Origin: Capitella teleta
Lineage: Eukaryota > Annelida > Polychaeta > Capitellidae
Assembly: GCA_000328365.1 (NCBI GenBank)
Contig: KB309204.1
Coordinates: 44,042 to 108,041, forward strand
Direction of reading: 5' to 3'
DNA length: 64,000 nucleotides
Part shown: in pieces, positions 60,858 to 64,000 of the stretch
Layout of the letters: the number at the start of each line of letters is the position of its first letter
Numbering within the stretch: the stretch's first letter is position 1
Program-made: the position numbers and the translations under genes
The notes under the pieces: model-generated
Seen by the model: only the letters and a program-made list of their open reading frames with translations
Database searches by the model: none
What the model was told of the DNA's origin: nothing

Positions 60858-61468
60858 TTCTCCTTAAGCTAAATCTTAGCAGTATGCATCTTTAACGTGA
60901 CAACATAAATCATAAAACCTTCGACTTCACGTTTCATTAGGCGGAAGTAGTGGTGCATGGTCGAACGAAACGCGGCAGCAAAAAGAGCACTTAATCGCAT
61001 TTTTAGAACCCGATGCGCACCAAATAATTTTTATTATGGTCTCATGACCAGGTGTGGTTCTCTCCCAAACACCTGAACGGTCATAGAGGCCTCAAATACC
61101 TGTATGACGCACCGATGCTATGGAGGCTCAGGTGAACCGAACGTTAAGGTCATTACTGAATATATAATTATGGGTAATAATTATAGTCTAGACTTCCCGG
61201 AGACAATAAAGGTCGTAATTTTATGCCGGTGTGGCTGGTAAAGCATCAAAACAATATCGTGATCATTGAGATCACCATAAAGACTGGGCGCGGTGAATTT
61301 TGGTCAAGCCAAGCACAAGGCAATTTAGGTCACAATTTTAATGTAACATTTAGCAGAACTGTCACAGAACTCGAGTATTGTCAATGGTGGCCATGAGGAC
61401 AAGCGTTTTTGCGCACTTATCAATTATAATTAATGTTCCGGTTGAATACTATACGATATATATTTTAG
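57461..61468. other. Long non-coding stretch
   Basis: Contains a TA run at about 58801-58813 and a 29-base T run at 60827-60855. No gene seen; open frames at 57552-57749 and 57787-58053 have no recognisable content. Confidence 0.45.
60827..60855 (+). repeat. Poly-T run of 29 bases
   Basis: Uninterrupted. It could be the tail of a minus-strand retroposon, but nothing recognisable follows on that strand. Confidence 0.9.
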
Positions 61469-62112
61469 TAGTGATGGGCGAATACTGAATTTGTCCGAAC
61501 ATTCGAGCAGGCGATATTCCTCCAAGCCGAATACGGAGCCAAATTTATACCCGCTCCAATGCAGCAATACTAGTACGTTTATTAGGAACAGCTCGATTCG
61601 TGATTGGTCAGGTCGTCGTGCGTATATGCCCTGCCTTTTTTAAAGCCAATAAGTTAAACAAAATTTACAATAGTGGACACGTGATATTCACCCGATAATG
61701 CCCTAAGCAAACAACGAATACAAAAATTGTGCTCACTTAGACCAAGCATGTTTGCATGGTTATTCCCGCAGATATCCCTTCCAAATATTGTTCAAGTGCT
61801 TATAGTTATTTGACAACTTCAATCGTGAAAGTTTGGTCTTCTCATTAAAAGTTTGGATAGTGTTGGAGTCGATTTAAAGCATTCTTTGATTATTACCTTC
61901 CATAGTTATGCATTCACGCGTTAATTATTACGAGTAATGCAGAGACCGGCACGCAGGCGACTATAAAGAAAGTGGCCCAAAGAGTTTAATTAATGCAGGA
62001 GAAAATTAACATGTGATGTTCGTATTCGTTGAACTCTTTTCATTTGAAGCCGAAGGTTCGGAGAATAGCCAATATTCGCAGAAGTCCGAAGACGAAGCTT
62101 TGCCCATGACTA
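61469..62112. mobile_element. Non-autonomous hAT-like element (probable)
   Basis: The left end reads TAGTGATGGGCGAA and the right end, on the other strand, TAGTCATGGGCAAA, 12 of 14 identical. Such TAGTGATGGGC-type ends are seen in hAT-superfamily transposons. Both subterminal regions are rich in CGAATA and TTCGGA motifs in opposite orientations, as is usual for transposase-binding repeats. The interior (644 bp overall) has no long frame, so it cannot encode transposase. The 8-bp flanks (61461-61468 and 62113-62120) do not match, so the target duplication is lost or the ends are off by a few bases. Confidence 0.5.
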
Positions 62113-63728
62113 CTTCATGGTTGTGATATTCCAGCGTAGGGCATGCGCGTTGTCAACAATCACATGCGCAAAGGATTTGCGATATAGATTATGGTAATTG
62201 CGTTGAATAACGGAGGGATTTGTTATCACAAATGTGCAATTATATTAATTGTGTCTCTTTTATTTCGTTTATTGCAAAATAAATGCAATCCATGATATTT
62301 GAGTGGGAAGTGCGGCGTTTTTCAGTGCTGACCTCCATTGGTAAAGTAAAATAATGCTGTCTACCAAATTGTGACAATGACAGAAATACACTATGATATC
62401 TCATTCCTGAAAACCTGTACCTTCTCTTCTTAAGATATGATATCTGACTTTCCATACTTGTTTGATGACAGATGTGATTTGCTGTCCATATACGAGAGAA
62501 TGCAGCAGCAAGCATTAGTTATTTATTAGAGGCACCATTAAGTGTCCAAAAGGATTGAGATTGGTTTGAGGAGCTCTGGCGTATCATCTGTAACTGTTGG
62601 AGATAGAGTTATCTAGTTTGTTCAATTGCAAGAGGGTTATATAATGAAGCAATTTATACATGCGATTTGTAGCAGAGATTATTCTTTCTTCACCTACAAA
62701 ATGTCGCTCGAACAGGATCAAAACAGTCGATGAAAAACACGCTTTCGCTGATAAAATAGAAGTGGGAACAATTGGTGCCAATTAGATTTTGTATTATGAA
62801 CCGGTGATTAGAGGCGCTCATTTTGACACTAATTTTCGCCATGTGCATTAATTATTTACAAAGTTAGAAATTGCTGATGATGGCGTTGATTGATTTAAGG
62901 CCAAACACCGGAGTGTTGCTTTGGTCTATGTAAGATCAAAAATAGGAACGATTGTTCATCTTGATATCAGCTGAATCGTTTGGCAGCATCAGCTTTGTGA
63001 TTTGTTGTTCTCAAGATTTTAGGGTTTAAAACGTTTGTAAAAAAAATACACAATTGGTCAGTGACCTTGAAATTTCGGCATTGTACAGTGATGCAGAGTA
63101 ACAGTATATAATAAAAGTATCATAGATGTAAGTCTAAGGGATCGAGGTCTAATGAGAGAGAAAGAGTTGAAAAGTGAGGTCAGAGTTTGCAGACTCACGG
63201 AAGGATAATAAAGACTCACTAACATGAACGCAATATAAAATATTGCAAAGCATAATATTCTCCTAATTAGCAACACAGAGTGCTGAACAGCATTTAGTCC
63301 TAGGACAACGAAGCCAGAGGCATTGCATCAAATGAGAGGTGAACATGACTTGGATGCTCAACATCTCCCTCAACATTTATTTTGAAACCAGGTTAATCAA
63401 CCCATTGTAGACGTTACAGTTTCTGGATCCCTAAAGCAATTATGCAACAGTATAGGCTCTCATACATCCTCCATTTGGCTTAGCAGTCTATCTATCTTGA
63501 TGGTTTTTGCAGCTGAAGATGATAAGCGTGTCATTCAATGAACATGAGTATCACTAAGCTCCTGCACAGCGCCTGCCTAATCCTTGTGTCAGTGCACTTA
63601 CCTGTACTGAGTTGATTGTTCTCAACATCTGGAAATCATCTGGAGGTAGCGTGTTATTTAACGACAACCCTGTTCTGAGATAGAAGAATGCAGTGTACGC
63701 AGAATAATTTCAATCGTAGATGCTGCTA

Positions 63729-63763
<35 letters not shown>

Positions 63764-64000
63764 CGGCTACCTCTGGACCTCTGATTAGATTTATCAAAAT
63801 ACACTTAATTATTTCTAAGCGCGGTCCTTGAAAGAATTCCACCCGTGTTTGTGAGATTATATTGAGTACGGCAACGTACGAATAACCACAGCCGTCTGCA
63901 AATACCACGAGACAGTGAACCTTCCGAACCTTCTACGTACATTTGACACTGTCCACAGTTTTTTTTTAGTTTGTGACGGGATAATGACATTTCTCAAGTT
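62113..64000. other. Non-coding stretch to window end
   Basis: No gene seen. A 32-base A run lies at 63730-63761. Confidence 0.45.
63730..63761 (+). repeat. Poly-A run of 32 bases
   Basis: Uninterrupted A tract, the longest in the window. Preceding DNA shows no SINE or LINE motif. Confidence 0.9.

Overview
The window is nuclear DNA from an animal, most likely an invertebrate. It is AT-rich and gene-poor. It contains a eukaryotic tRNA gene with internal promoter boxes, worn tRNA-derived SINEs, LINE and DNA-transposon relics, many micro- and minisatellites, and one intron-type gene. The protein-coding gene belongs to the sex peptide / myoinhibitory peptide receptor family known best from arthropods, annelids, molluscs and nematodes. 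I cannot assign a phylum from the sequence; a marine lophotrochozoan or an echinoderm would both fit.

Layout. Positions 1-6000: non-coding DNA with a LINE endonuclease relic (about 1640-1925), a cluster of nuclear-receptor-like half-sites (2160-2194), a compact palindromic homeodomain-type site cluster (3320-3351) and a decayed Tc1-like transposase (5206-5640). Positions 6001-6071: an intact minus-strand tRNA-Pro(CGG). Positions 6072-33000: no gene that I can defend. This stretch holds a diverged direct duplication (6435-6634 and 9795-10005), a short palindromic MITE (6969-7052), SINE-like pieces and homopolymer runs. Positions 33190-33462: a possible TATA promoter and 5' untranslated exon. 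Around 35640-35895: a minus-strand LINE reverse-transcriptase relic.

Positions 39459-41055 hold the main gene, a rhodopsin-class peptide GPCR. Its whole 420-residue coding sequence lies in one exon (39548-40810), preceded by a good splice acceptor (39458) and a two-codon ATG-TGA upstream ORF, and followed by an AATAAA signal (41029). Downstream, 41938-42354 is a TTA/TCA microsatellite, 42950-43190 a SINE, 47322-47596 a nearly perfect 25-bp minisatellite of eleven units, 52549-52740 a SINE, 55519-55894 a compound tetranucleotide array, and 61469-62112 a probable non-autonomous hAT element.

Only one protein-coding gene and one tRNA gene are well supported. I saw no operons, CRISPR arrays, retrovirus-like elements or endosymbiont genes. 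The best candidates for follow-up are the receptor with its upstream regulatory architecture, the homogenised minisatellite carrying a regularly spaced TGACCTCA motif, and the unexplained duplicated block at 6.4 and 9.8 kb.
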